Shown: piece after piece, positions 6,995-13,120 of the stretch
Layout: each line of letters starts with the position of its first letter
Numbering within the stretch: position 1 is the stretch's first letter
NCBI GenBank assembly: GCA_003511465.1
Contig: DOID01000046.1
Coordinates: forward strand, 6,706 to 23,494
Reading direction: 5' to 3'
Source of the DNA: Bacillota bacterium
Lineage (GTDB): Bacteria > Bacillota > UBA4882 > UBA10575
Length of the DNA stretch: 16,789 bases
Program-made: the position numbers and the translations under genes
Notes under the pieces: model-generated
What the model was told of the DNA's origin: nothing
Database searches by the model: none
The model's input: the letters and a program-made list of their open reading frames with translations, nothing else

Positions 6995-8718
6995 ATTTGT
7001 TCCGGCGCTTTGATCCCCAGCAAGCCAAGGCCAGTTGCTAATAGGGTTTTAACAGCCGAAACCAAAACTAAACGGGCACGCGATAGGTCTTGGTCCGCCA
7101 CTAAGACTTGGCATTCATGGTAGAACCAGTTGAAATCCTGCGCGAGATCGATTAGGTATCGACAGATGATGGAAGGCTCGTATTCAGTGGCAGCAGCAAT
7201 GATTCTTTCCGGAAACAAATATAAAGTCTTTACTACTTTTAGCGCGGCCGGCTCATTCAGTTTTTCCGGTTCGAAATTAATCCCCGTTTCTCCTTGAAAG
7301 TCGGCTTTACGCAAGATACTACAAGCCCGGGCGTGGGTATATTGGAGATAAGGCCCGGTTTCTCCGTCAAAATTCAAAGCTTCTTCCCAGGAAAAAGTCA
7401 CATCTTTAATGCGATTCACACTCAAAGCGCCGAAAACAACAGCCCCGACCCCAACGTCCTGCGCAATCTGGGCTTTCTGAGGCAAATCGGGGTTTTTCTC
7501 CTCAATAATTTCCAGAGTTTTTTGAATCGCTGTGGTCAGTAGGTCCTCCAATAAAACAACCCGGCCTGTTCGGGTCGATAATTTTTCTCCTTTGAGGTTA
7601 ACAAGACCGAAGGGAACATGCACCAAATCCTTCGCCCAGTCGTAACCCATTAATTCCACAACTTTAAACCACTGCTGAAAATGGAGACTTTGTGCCATAC
7701 CGGTTACATACAAAGCTTTGCTAAACTGATAGGTCTTCTTACGGTAAAGCGCTGCCGCAATATCGCGGGTGGCGTACAGAGAACTACCGTCTTTCTTCAG
7801 AATCAGACAGGGGGGCATCCCATAGAGTTCTAAATCAACGATCGAAGCGCCGTCACTCTCTTCTAAGAGGTTCTTTTCTTTTAGTTCATCGACAACGGCC
7901 TTGATTTTATCATTATAGAAACTTTCACCTGCCATTGAATCAAAAGAGATCCCCAGTATGTCGTAGACCCGTTGAAACTCTTCTAAGCTGATTTCCTTAA
8001 ACCACTTCCATAGTTTTAGAGCTTCTTCATCACCATTTTCAATTTTCCGGAACCATTCCCGGGCTTCTTCGTCTAAGGTTGGATCTGCTTCCGCTTCGGT
8101 ATGAAACTTCACGTATAAACGGGTCAATTCTTTGATTAAGCCTTGTTTAACCTCAGCTTCTGATCCCCACTTTTTATAGGCGGTAATTAATTTGCCAAAC
8201 TGAGTTCCCCAATCACCCAGATAGTTAATCCCCACAGAGATAAAGCCCAGGAAATTAAAGATATTATATAAAACGTTGCCAATCACCGTACTGCTTAAGT
8301 GACCGACATGGAAAGGCTTGGCAATATTGGGGGCAGAATAATCAATCACGATCTTTTCTCCATCGCCAAGGTTTTGAGCGCCGTAACTGGAACCACACTC
8401 CAGAATCTTACCAAGAACATTGGTAATCAACGGCTCTGGTGCCAACCGAAAATTCAAATACGCCCCAGCCGTCTGCACTTCAGCAAAATAAGGGGCAGGG
8501 TCGATTTGGGTTTGTAATTGCGCGGCAATTAAAGGCGGCGCCTTTTTTAAAACCTTACTTAGCTGAAAACAAGGTAGAGCTAGGTCGCCTAACTCCTGAT
8601 TAGGCGGATATTCCAGCAAACCATAGATCATTTCGGCGTCAATGTTGGTTTCCGCCAAAACCCCACTTACCAATTGGGCAATGATTCTCTTATAATCAAG
8701 ATAACTATTCTTCTGCAT
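6991..8718 (-). CDS. argS: Arginyl-tRNA synthetase
   Basis: This 575-residue class I synthetase charges tRNA-Arg with arginine in the cytoplasm. The N-terminal Add-1 domain (about 1-95) is followed by the catalytic core with the HIGH-like signature SAPNIAKPFHVGH (128-140). The KMSKS-like loop reads GEKLSTRTG (377-385). The helical anticodon-binding domain follows and ends with PEQM, matching the conserved C-terminal methionine of ArgRS. I chose ATG at 8718 because GGGAGA lies 7 nt upstream. An in-frame TTG at 8763 would add 15 residues but has no ribosome binding site. A promoter lies about 95 bp upstream. The lipoprotein and dctP-like genes follow, possibly as read-through cistrons. Confidence 0.96.
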   Translation of the reverse strand: MQKNSYLDYKRIIAQLVSGVLAETNIDAEMIYGLLEYPPNQELGDLALPCFQLSKVLKKAPPLIAAQLQTQIDPAPYFAEVQTAGAYLNFRLAPEPLITNVLGKILECGSSYGAQNLGDGEKIVIDYSAPNIAKPFHVGHLSSTVIGNVLYNIFNFLGFISVGINYLGDWGTQFGKLITAYKKWGSEAEVKQGLIKELTRLYVKFHTEAEADPTLDEEAREWFRKIENGDEEALKLWKWFKEISLEEFQRVYDILGISFDSMAGESFYNDKIKAVVDELKEKNLLEESDGASIVDLELYGMPPCLILKKDGSSLYATRDIAAALYRKKTYQFSKALYVTGMAQSLHFQQWFKVVELMGYDWAKDLVHVPFGLVNLKGEKLSTRTGRVVLLEDLLTTAIQKTLEIIEEKNPDLPQKAQIAQDVGVGAVVFGALSVNRIKDVTFSWEEALNFDGETGPYLQYTHARACSILRKADFQGETGINFEPEKLNEPAALKVVKTLYLFPERIIAAATEYEPSIICRYLIDLAQDFNWFYHECQVLVADQDLSRARLVLVSAVKTLLATGLGLLGIKAPEQM

Positions 8719-8810
8719 CAAGTTCTCCCTTTTTAAGCTTTTTACGTTCAGATGACAACGCAAAAAACTCTTATGTAGTTTGAAAATACTTTTCGCACCC
8801 CTATTATTAT

Positions 8811-8839
8811 ATATTACCCAAATCAGCTACTATTTGCAA
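8811..8839 (-). promoter_or_regulatory. Probable promoter for argS
   Basis: Reading the minus strand, TTGCAA (8839-8834) is followed after 17 bp by TAATAT (8816-8811) in an AT-rich block. An overlapping perfect TATAAT (8811-8806) sits at 22-bp spacing. The predicted leader is about 85 nt, too short for a T-box, and none of the T-box landmarks are visible. Confidence 0.5.
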
Positions 8840-8884
8840 CCGAAAGATTTATGGCAATCCCCTCGCCTTCCCCATGCTACGAAG

Positions 8885-10399
8885 CTATCTTTCAAGTCGA
8901 CGGTACTGGATGGCTTCCGCCAGATGCGCCGGTTCGATGTTCCTTTTTTCGTCGAGATCGGCAATCGTGCGCGCCACCCGGAGCAAGCGGGCGTAACCCC
9001 GGGCCGAGATGGCAAAATTCCGGACGGCAGCAGCCATTAGCCTTTTTCCTTCCTTGTCCAATACACAAAAGGCCTTGATCTCTTCCAATCCCATCTGGGC
9101 ATTGGTGTACAACCCTTTCCCGGTAAACCGCGCTTCTTGCCGACGGCGCGCCCTGGTAACCCGGGAACGAATTTGTAACGAGGTTTCACCCGTACCGGTT
9201 GCCGCCATCTCTTCGTATTGCAGCCGCGGAGCCTCCACCATAAAATCGATCCGATCGAGGAGCGGACCGGAAATCCGCGCCGTATATCTTTGGATCTGGG
9301 TCGGTGTGCACTCACAGGCTTGCAATGGATCGCGGAAATAACCACAGGGACAAGGATTCATCGCTGCCACCAGCATAAAGCGACTGGGATATACAATCGA
9401 ATTGGTAGTCCGGGCGAGCGTTACCTTCCCATCCTCCAGCGGTTGGCGTAATACTTCCAATACTTCCCGGTAAAATTCGGGTAATTCGTCCAAGAATAAT
9501 ACTCCGTGATGGGCCAGGGTCACCTCTCCCGGCCGGGGGTAAAGTCCGCCGCCGATTAACGCCGCTTTGGTCGCGGTGTGATGGGGACTGCGAAAGGGTC
9601 GGCGTCGCATTAGCGATGCCCCGCGTGGTAACAACCCGCAAATACTATAAATCTTCGTTAGTTCCAAGGCTTCTTCCCGGTTTAACTCAGGTAAAATGGA
9701 AGGCAACCTTCTAGCCAGCATCGTTTTGCCCGAACCCGGCGGACCGGTCAACATAATATTGTGACCACCGGCGGCCGCAATCTCCAGGGCTCGTTTTGCG
9801 GTCTCTTGTCCTTTAACCTCGGCAAAATCCTCCCGGTAGGAACTGACCGCTATTTCTTCATCAGCGCTAGCCACTGCCGGCGGCTCGTTTCCCGTTTGGA
9901 GATAATCAACGACTTCCCGTAAATGTTGAACGGGGACCAATTTTACTCCTTGAACGGCGCAGGCTTCTCGGTAATTACCGACCGGTAGGAGTAGAAACTC
10001 CTTTCCTTCCTGTCTGGCCTGAATCGCAATGGATAAAACCCCGTGGATCGTCCGGATTGAACCGTCAAGAGCCAATTCCCCTACGGCTACTCCACCGGCG
10101 AGCGCGGTGGGGGCAAAACTACCCTGGGCGCAAAGGATCCCAAGGGCAATCGGGAGATCAAACCCACTCCCCTCTTTCCGTAAATCAGCGGGGGCTAAAT
10201 TAACCACAATCCGGTGGCCGGGGAAACTAAAACCCGAGTTTTTAATGGCCGCCCGCACCCGTTCCTTCGCTTCTTTAACGGCTGTATCTGCCAGTCCCAC
10301 TAAATCAAAGGAAGGAAGTCCTGAGGAAAGATCAACTTCGACCTCAACCGGAAAACCATCAATCCCGATGACGGTTCCACTGGCAACCTTGGCAAACAT
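8885..10399 (-). CDS. yifB: YifB family Mg-chelatase-like AAA+ ATPase
   Basis: This 504-residue AAA+ protein of the YifB/ComM family belongs to a group that includes ComM, a branch-migration helicase in natural transformation. The N-terminal ChlI-like domain (about 1-170) contains SGLPSFDLVGLADTAVKEAK and the Lon-protease-like fold. The ATPase core has Walker A GPPGSGKT (219-226), RSPHHTATKAAL (270-281), Walker B VLFLDELPE (300-308) and LLDRID with the arginine finger (380-385). A cysteine cluster (Cys350, 352, 362, 364; NPCPCGY...CEC) is typical of the family and may bind metal. The C-terminal helical domain ends near 504. Its ATG overlaps the yraN stop (TGATG), with GGAGG 12 nt upstream. 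The dprA gene that often follows is absent; argS follows instead. Confidence 0.95.
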   Translation of the reverse strand: MFAKVASGTVIGIDGFPVEVEVDLSSGLPSFDLVGLADTAVKEAKERVRAAIKNSGFSFPGHRIVVNLAPADLRKEGSGFDLPIALGILCAQGSFAPTALAGGVAVGELALDGSIRTIHGVLSIAIQARQEGKEFLLLPVGNYREACAVQGVKLVPVQHLREVVDYLQTGNEPPAVASADEEIAVSSYREDFAEVKGQETAKRALEIAAAGGHNIMLTGPPGSGKTMLARRLPSILPELNREEALELTKIYSICGLLPRGASLMRRRPFRSPHHTATKAALIGGGLYPRPGEVTLAHHGVLFLDELPEFYREVLEVLRQPLEDGKVTLARTTNSIVYPSRFMLVAAMNPCPCGYFRDPLQACECTPTQIQRYTARISGPLLDRIDFMVEAPRLQYEEMAATGTGETSLQIRSRVTRARRRQEARFTGKGLYTNAQMGLEEIKAFCVLDKEGKRLMAAAVRNFAISARGYARLLRVARTIADLDEKRNIEPAHLAEAIQYRRLER

Positions 10400-10779
10400 C
10401 AGTAGTAATTGCCTCCTTCCACCCCAAAAGCATCCTTGATCAGTTGGTAATCCAGCAGTTGTCCCCGTTGATCCAACTTTAGCGCAATAATATCAAAACG
10501 GCAAGGCAGATCCTGATCGTGATGTTGTTGTAAATAACAAAAGGCCGTGCGAATCAGATGGGCTCTTTTCTTTTTTGTAATCGCCTCCAGCCCCGAGCCG
10601 TAGGACCGATCGATGCGGGTTTTTACCTCAATAAAGACAAGCTCGTTACCTTCTTTAGCCACCAGGTCAAGCTCGCCGTAACGGGTGTAATACTTGTGGT
10701 GAAGGATCAGGTACCCCCGGTCTTCCAGGATCCGGCGGGCAATCAGCTCTCCGTAATTCCCCAACCGCCGACGTTCCAT
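10399..10779 (-). CDS. yraN: YraN/UPF0102 family nuclease-fold protein
   Basis: This 126-residue protein of the UPF0102 family has a restriction-endonuclease-like fold; its cellular role is unsettled, with links to DNA repair or recombination. The core motif is visible: RLGNYGELIARRIL at the N-terminus, then YGELDLVAKEGNELVFIEVKTR, which supplies the E...D...E-x-K arrangement of PD-(D/E)XK nucleases. I chose ATG at 10779 because GGTGG ends 5 nt upstream. A GTG at 10788 would add three residues. Translation is coupled to yifB through a TGATG overlap. In related genomes yraN lies just behind rnhB and ylqH; here about 1.1 kb separates them from ylqH. Confidence 0.93.
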   Translation of the reverse strand: MERRRLGNYGELIARRILEDRGYLILHHKYYTRYGELDLVAKEGNELVFIEVKTRIDRSYGSGLEAITKKKRAHLIRTAFCYLQQHHDQDLPCRFDIIALKLDQRGQLLDYQLIKDAFGVEGGNYY

Positions 10780-10852
10780 CGCCACCACCCTTTTTTACCT
10801 TATGAGAAGAACTTCGGTTTTCCTTTTAATTATCCTTCAACCCTTTGCTCCA

Positions 10853-10895
10853 TTTATGGTAACTGGTAGGAATTTAGTACCCTAATCAGCATTAA
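10853..10895. repeat. 43-bp direct repeat, copy 1 (yraN side)
   Basis: This copy matches positions 11853-11895 at 42 of 43 bases (10867 T versus 11867 A). The offset is exactly 1000 bp. Identity stops abruptly on both sides. Here it lies in the yraN leader, about 75 bp before the start codon. Confidence 0.9.
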
Positions 10896-10967
10896 TCTTA
10901 TAATAAAAAGCGTTTTTATTTCTCTACAAGGTTAGTTGTTATTGGAAGGCCGGTTTCTGACTATTAC

Positions 10968-11010
10968 TCACAGCTTTTTGGCGTCATTCATATTCTACTC
11001 ACCCTCCTTT
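10968..11010 (-). other. Strong ribosome binding site followed by a 7-codon frame
   Basis: AAAGGAGGG (11010-11002) leads into ATG at 10991. The frame reads MNDAKKL and then TGA at 10970-10968. This could be a leader peptide or the surviving start of a lost gene. Nothing further supports expression. Confidence 0.2.
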
Positions 11011-11104
11011 GAACCTCATTCCCATTGATATGTGCGGCAATAGAAACTGAACCAGGCAGACGGGCGTTTATTTTCTATTATTCAAGGCTCCATATTGCCC
11101 GAAT

Positions 11105-11131
11105 AAAAACCTCCCTTGGTCGGGAGGCCTT
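11105..11131 (-). terminator. Rho-independent terminator of the 53-codon gene
   Basis: On the minus strand CCTCCC, a GACCAA loop and GGGAGG form a 6-bp G+C stem (11127-11122 with 11115-11110), followed directly by TTTTT. It begins a few bases after the stop codon. Confidence 0.85.
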
Positions 11132-11293
11132 TTAATTCGCTGGGTCTATATCAATTAAAATGCGGATTACATTATCGGTTGTCTCAATATTTTTAGTAAG
11201 GATATCATAGTAGTTCCCTTGATTATCCTCAATAAATACTGCCTTTTCTTCGCCTAGCGTAGATAAAGCATCAATAAGCTCTTTTGCTTTCAT
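11132..11293 (-). CDS. Small hypothetical protein, 53 residues
   Basis: This short gene encodes an acidic product that starts MKAKELIDALSTLGEEKAVF and ends IRILIDIDPAN. It starts at ATG 11293 behind AGGTGGGAGGA, one of the strongest ribosome binding sites in the window, and is followed at once by a terminator. The amphipathic helix near the start (KELIDALSTLGEE), then alternating hydrophobic strands (AVFIED, YYDIL, VIRILIDID), give a helix-strand pattern. This reminds me of small phage or plasmid proteins of the 'LIxxL...VxxxD' kind, but I cannot name a family. It lies in the repeat-bracketed segment. A 12-bp palindrome (AAAAGTACTTTT) lies about 37 bp upstream. Confidence 0.6.
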   Translation of the reverse strand: MKAKELIDALSTLGEEKAVFIEDNQGNYYDILTKNIETTDNVIRILIDIDPAN

Positions 11294-11500
11294 TCCTCCC
11301 ACCTCTTTTTTTATATAAAGATATGCTTTAAAAGTACTTTTATACTTTTGTACGGCTCTAGATAAATCGTCTTATCAGTTTGGAAAGTAATAATTACGCT
11401 CCTCTAAAAATACAGAATAATGAGCTTGGCTACTTTTTTCTACAAAGTTTGATTTTGTCCCCTAAATTAAACAACTTTTTATCTTATAGGTATATTAACA

Positions 11501-11529
11501 AAAAAAGGCCGGGAATTCCCGACCTTTTC
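11501..11529 (-). terminator. Rho-independent terminator of the 60-codon gene
   Basis: A near-perfect palindrome centred on GGGAATTCCC, with GGTC/GGCC flanks and an AAAAGG/CCTTTT base, is followed on the minus strand by a run of seven T. It lies 15 bp after the stop of the small gene at 11545-11727. Confidence 0.85.
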
Positions 11530-11544
11530 ACGTAACAATTTTTT

Positions 11545-11727
11545 TTATTCTACAGGATCATATTTTATTTTTTCAATCACTATTCTTTCTTTATCCGGAA
11601 TTTTGTTAATAGCCTTTGTGAATTCAGCAAACAAGGCTGTGGTATTCATTGTTTTCGGGATGAGTAATGACGCTTCGATTTTGACTCTTTTAAGCTCCGA
11701 CCTCGGGATTTTATCAGTTTTAGGCAT
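11545..11727 (-). CDS. Small hypothetical protein, 60 residues
   Basis: The product begins MPKTDKIPRSELKRVKIEAS and ends IEKIKYDPVE. It is lysine-rich and has no signal peptide or membrane segment. The pattern is strand (VKIEASLLIP), helix (TALFAEFTKAINKI), then strand (RIVIEKIKY). I do not recognise a family. Three in-frame ATG codons occur at 11736, 11733 and 11727. AAGGA ends right at the first and is 9 nt from the third, so 11727 is preferred. It forms a complete small transcription unit with its own promoter at 11761-11790 and terminator at 11501-11529, inside the repeat-bracketed segment. That unit structure is the best evidence that it is a real gene. Confidence 0.62.
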   Translation of the reverse strand: MPKTDKIPRSELKRVKIEASLLIPKTMNTTALFAEFTKAINKIPDKERIVIEKIKYDPVE

Positions 11728-11760
11728 TACCATCATTCCTTAATTAGTCAACTCTTCAAC

Positions 11761-11790
11761 ATTATATCCTGATCTCTTTCGGAGAGTGAA
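11761..11790 (-). promoter_or_regulatory. Promoter for the 60-codon gene
   Basis: On the minus strand TTCACT (11790-11785) is followed after 18 bp by a perfect TATAAT (11766-11761). Transcription would start near 11754, with the ribosome binding site about 13 nt later. Confidence 0.6.
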
Positions 11791-11827
11791 TGACAAAGAT
11801 AAAAAAGGGATTATGCCGCCGCAACAT

Positions 11828-11855
11828 AAAAAAAGGGGTTTCCCCCTCTCTTTTT
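11828..11855 (-). terminator. Terminator directly behind ylqH
   Basis: On the minus strand GGGG, a GAAA tetraloop and CCCC are followed by TTTTTTT. The stem can extend by four pairs, two of them G-U, with the preceding GAGA. It begins at the end of the 43-bp repeat, so it belongs to the bracketed segment and would cut yraN-yifB off from the rnhB transcript. Confidence 0.7.
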
Positions 11856-11895
11856 ATGGTAACTGGAAGGAATTTAGTACCCTAATCAGCATTAA
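11853..11895. repeat. 43-bp direct repeat, copy 2 (ylqH 3' end)
   Basis: This is the partner of 10853-10895 (42/43 identical, offset 1000 bp). On the minus strand it covers the last codons and the TAG stop of ylqH and about 29 bp of trailing sequence. Recombination between the copies would leave ylqH unchanged. Confidence 0.9.
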
Positions 11896-12154
11896 CTATT
11901 CCTTCCAATTTCCAAATAAACGCTAAAATCTCCGCCGTTAACTGGTAAGCTTCGGGGGGAATCGAGCCGCCAACTTCCACCCCATCCAAGAGTTGAGTCA
12001 GTTCCCCGTCGGCCACGGTAGGGATCTGGGCCGCTCTGGCCAGTTCTAAAATGGCTTCGGCCACCAAGCCTTGGCCTTTGGCCAAGACGACCGGCGCTTC
12101 GTCTTCGGTTTGTCGGTAGCGGAGGGCAATTGCTTTCATCATCTTTTTTTCCAT
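11882..12154 (-). CDS. ylqH: FlhB C-terminal-domain-like protein (YlqH/FhlB family)
   Basis: This 90-residue protein matches only the cytoplasmic tail of FlhB/YscU, the substrate-specificity switch of type III export. Diagnostic parts are ALRYRQTEDEAPVVLAKGQG (10-29), LVAEAILELARAAQIPTVAD (30-49) and EAYQLTAEILAFIWKLEG (68-85). It has no membrane helices and no NPTH autocleavage motif, so it resembles the processed FlhB fragment rather than full FlhB. B. subtilis ylqH is comparable; its function is not established. It starts 2 bp after the ylqG-like stop, with weak ribosome binding site character, so translational coupling is likely. The last codons lie in a 43-bp repeat and a terminator follows. 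Confidence 0.9.
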   Translation of the reverse strand: MEKKMMKAIALRYRQTEDEAPVVLAKGQGLVAEAILELARAAQIPTVADGELTQLLDGVEVGGSIPPEAYQLTAEILAFIWKLEGIVNAD

Positions 12155-12156
12155 CT

Positions 12157-13107
12157 TTATAACCAGCCATCAATCCGTAGGGGATGAAAATCCACGTCTT
12201 CCTCCGCCTGGGATTCTTCAAATTGAACCGCCTGGATCGGCCAGCCCTTTTCTTCTAGATGGGACCGGAAACCAGCGAATAAATTACTGTCCAGCACCGA
12301 ACGGTCAGCTTTGACCGTCAGGTTCAACCCGGATTGGTTGCTCACCCCGATAACCTCAAGTTGCCCCAAGCATGGTGATTGGTACTCAAGCCGAAAAGCA
12401 TAGCTCCGCCCCAGCCCCACTCCTTCCAGTTTCTCACCGCTTGTTTCCGAGTCAGTAAAATACCGACCCTCCCAGCGTGCTTCCCTTTGCTCAGCAGGGT
12501 AAAAGTAGAAAATAAAATGGGGTAAAGTCGGGTCCCGCTCGGCTTCACGCTGAAGAAAGGCAATTGCCTCCCGAAAGACGGCGTCCAGACCGCCACGCCC
12601 CGACTTGTGCCAGAACATTTTTTGTACCGACGGAAATAAGGTATAGAGGGCCGAGAGGAGCGATTGGGGTGTCAACGGAATTGCTCTGGCCTGTAAGAAA
12701 GCAATGGCACGGGGGTGGACTTGGACGCCCCATTGCCGCTCAGCGGTGATTAGTCCCTTTTTAAGCGTTAATAATACTTCCCGGGTCAAAGGTAAACTTT
12801 CTTGCACAGCAGCCATAAGCAGCTTATGACCGAAGGCTTCATCACCGGCAAATAGTTGTTTAAAAAAGGGCAGCGCTTCCCCGATGGTTTCTAAACGGTA
12901 GGGGGCAAGCACAATCAGCCCCGGCTCCTCACGGAGGAGGCGAAAAACCGTCTCTTGCCCGAAAGGAGCTGACTCCCCGTCTAGTTTAACGGGAATAACC
13001 CCCTGGCTAGTTGTGAGGACCACTTGCCCCTCTTGGGTTTGTTCCAATCTTCCTTTAATAAAACCTTTGCCGTGTAAAGGAAGGGCGGATAAATAACCGG
13101 GGTTCAT
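12157..13107 (-). CDS. YlqG-like protein with FliK-like C-terminal domain
   Basis: This 316-residue protein has no signal peptide or membrane segment. Residues 1-75 look like a small beta-rich domain (GFIKGRLEQTQEGQVVLTT...VFRLLREEPGLIVL). The middle (about 75-200) is helical. Residues 247-297 (LGQLEVIGVSNQSGLNLTVKA, then a helix and GWPIQAVQF) follow the pattern of the FliK hook-length-control C-terminal domain. It sits where B. subtilis has ylqG. The start is ATG at 13107 with AAGGAG 7 nt upstream; the frame stays open to 13206 but that part overlaps rnhB. It lies 13 bp after rnhB and 2 bp before ylqH, so it is clearly in that operon. FliK binds the FlhB tail in flagella, which makes the pairing suggestive. 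The FliK-like call is by pattern. Confidence 0.78.
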   Translation of the reverse strand: MNPGYLSALPLHGKGFIKGRLEQTQEGQVVLTTSQGVIPVKLDGESAPFGQETVFRLLREEPGLIVLAPYRLETIGEALPFFKQLFAGDEAFGHKLLMAAVQESLPLTREVLLTLKKGLITAERQWGVQVHPRAIAFLQARAIPLTPQSLLSALYTLFPSVQKMFWHKSGRGGLDAVFREAIAFLQREAERDPTLPHFIFYFYPAEQREARWEGRYFTDSETSGEKLEGVGLGRSYAFRLEYQSPCLGQLEVIGVSNQSGLNLTVKADRSVLDSNLFAGFRSHLEEKGWPIQAVQFEESQAEEDVDFHPLRIDGWL

Positions 13108-13120
13108 AGCTTTGCTCCTT

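Larger units (their letters stand above)
10896..11852. mobile_element. AT-rich segment bracketed by 43-bp direct repeats; possible inserted element
   Basis: This segment lies between the repeats and separates ylqH from yraN. Two 60-base blocks (11341-11460) each have 19 G/C, against 35 of 60 in a yifB block (9481-9540). It contains, on the minus strand, a terminator behind ylqH, a promoter-gene-terminator unit, and a second small gene with a terminator. A roughly 200-bp tail (10896-11101) has no gene of normal length. The tail has an AT-only hairpin (AATAAAAA/TTTTTATT, 10902-10920) and a ribosome binding site leading into a 7-codon frame. No transposase, integrase or terminal inverted repeats are present. 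Calling it mobile is an inference from the repeats, the composition and the broken gene order. It may be a deletion remnant of something larger. Confidence 0.45.

Noticed and set aside
8719..8763. 15-residue N-terminal extension of ArgRS from a TTG
   Set aside because: No ribosome binding site precedes the TTG, while the ATG at 8718 has GGGAGA at good spacing and gives a normal ArgRS N-terminus.
8719..8884. T-box or other riboswitch in the argS leader
   Set aside because: The leader is about 85 nt after the predicted promoter, with no T-box sequence and no terminator/antiterminator pair.
9009..9641. Several 75-110 codon frames on both strands inside yifB
   Set aside because: They are shadow frames of a well-supported AAA+ gene with no motif or ribosome binding site.
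10029..10869. Plus-strand frames of 136 and 103 codons
   Set aside because: They are antisense to yifB and yraN, which carry diagnostic motifs; no ribosome binding site was seen.
10896..11101. Structured RNA or riboswitch in the gene-free tail of the bracketed segment
   Set aside because: I looked for conserved riboswitch cores and tRNA-like arms and found only an AT-only hairpin; nothing supports a known RNA family.
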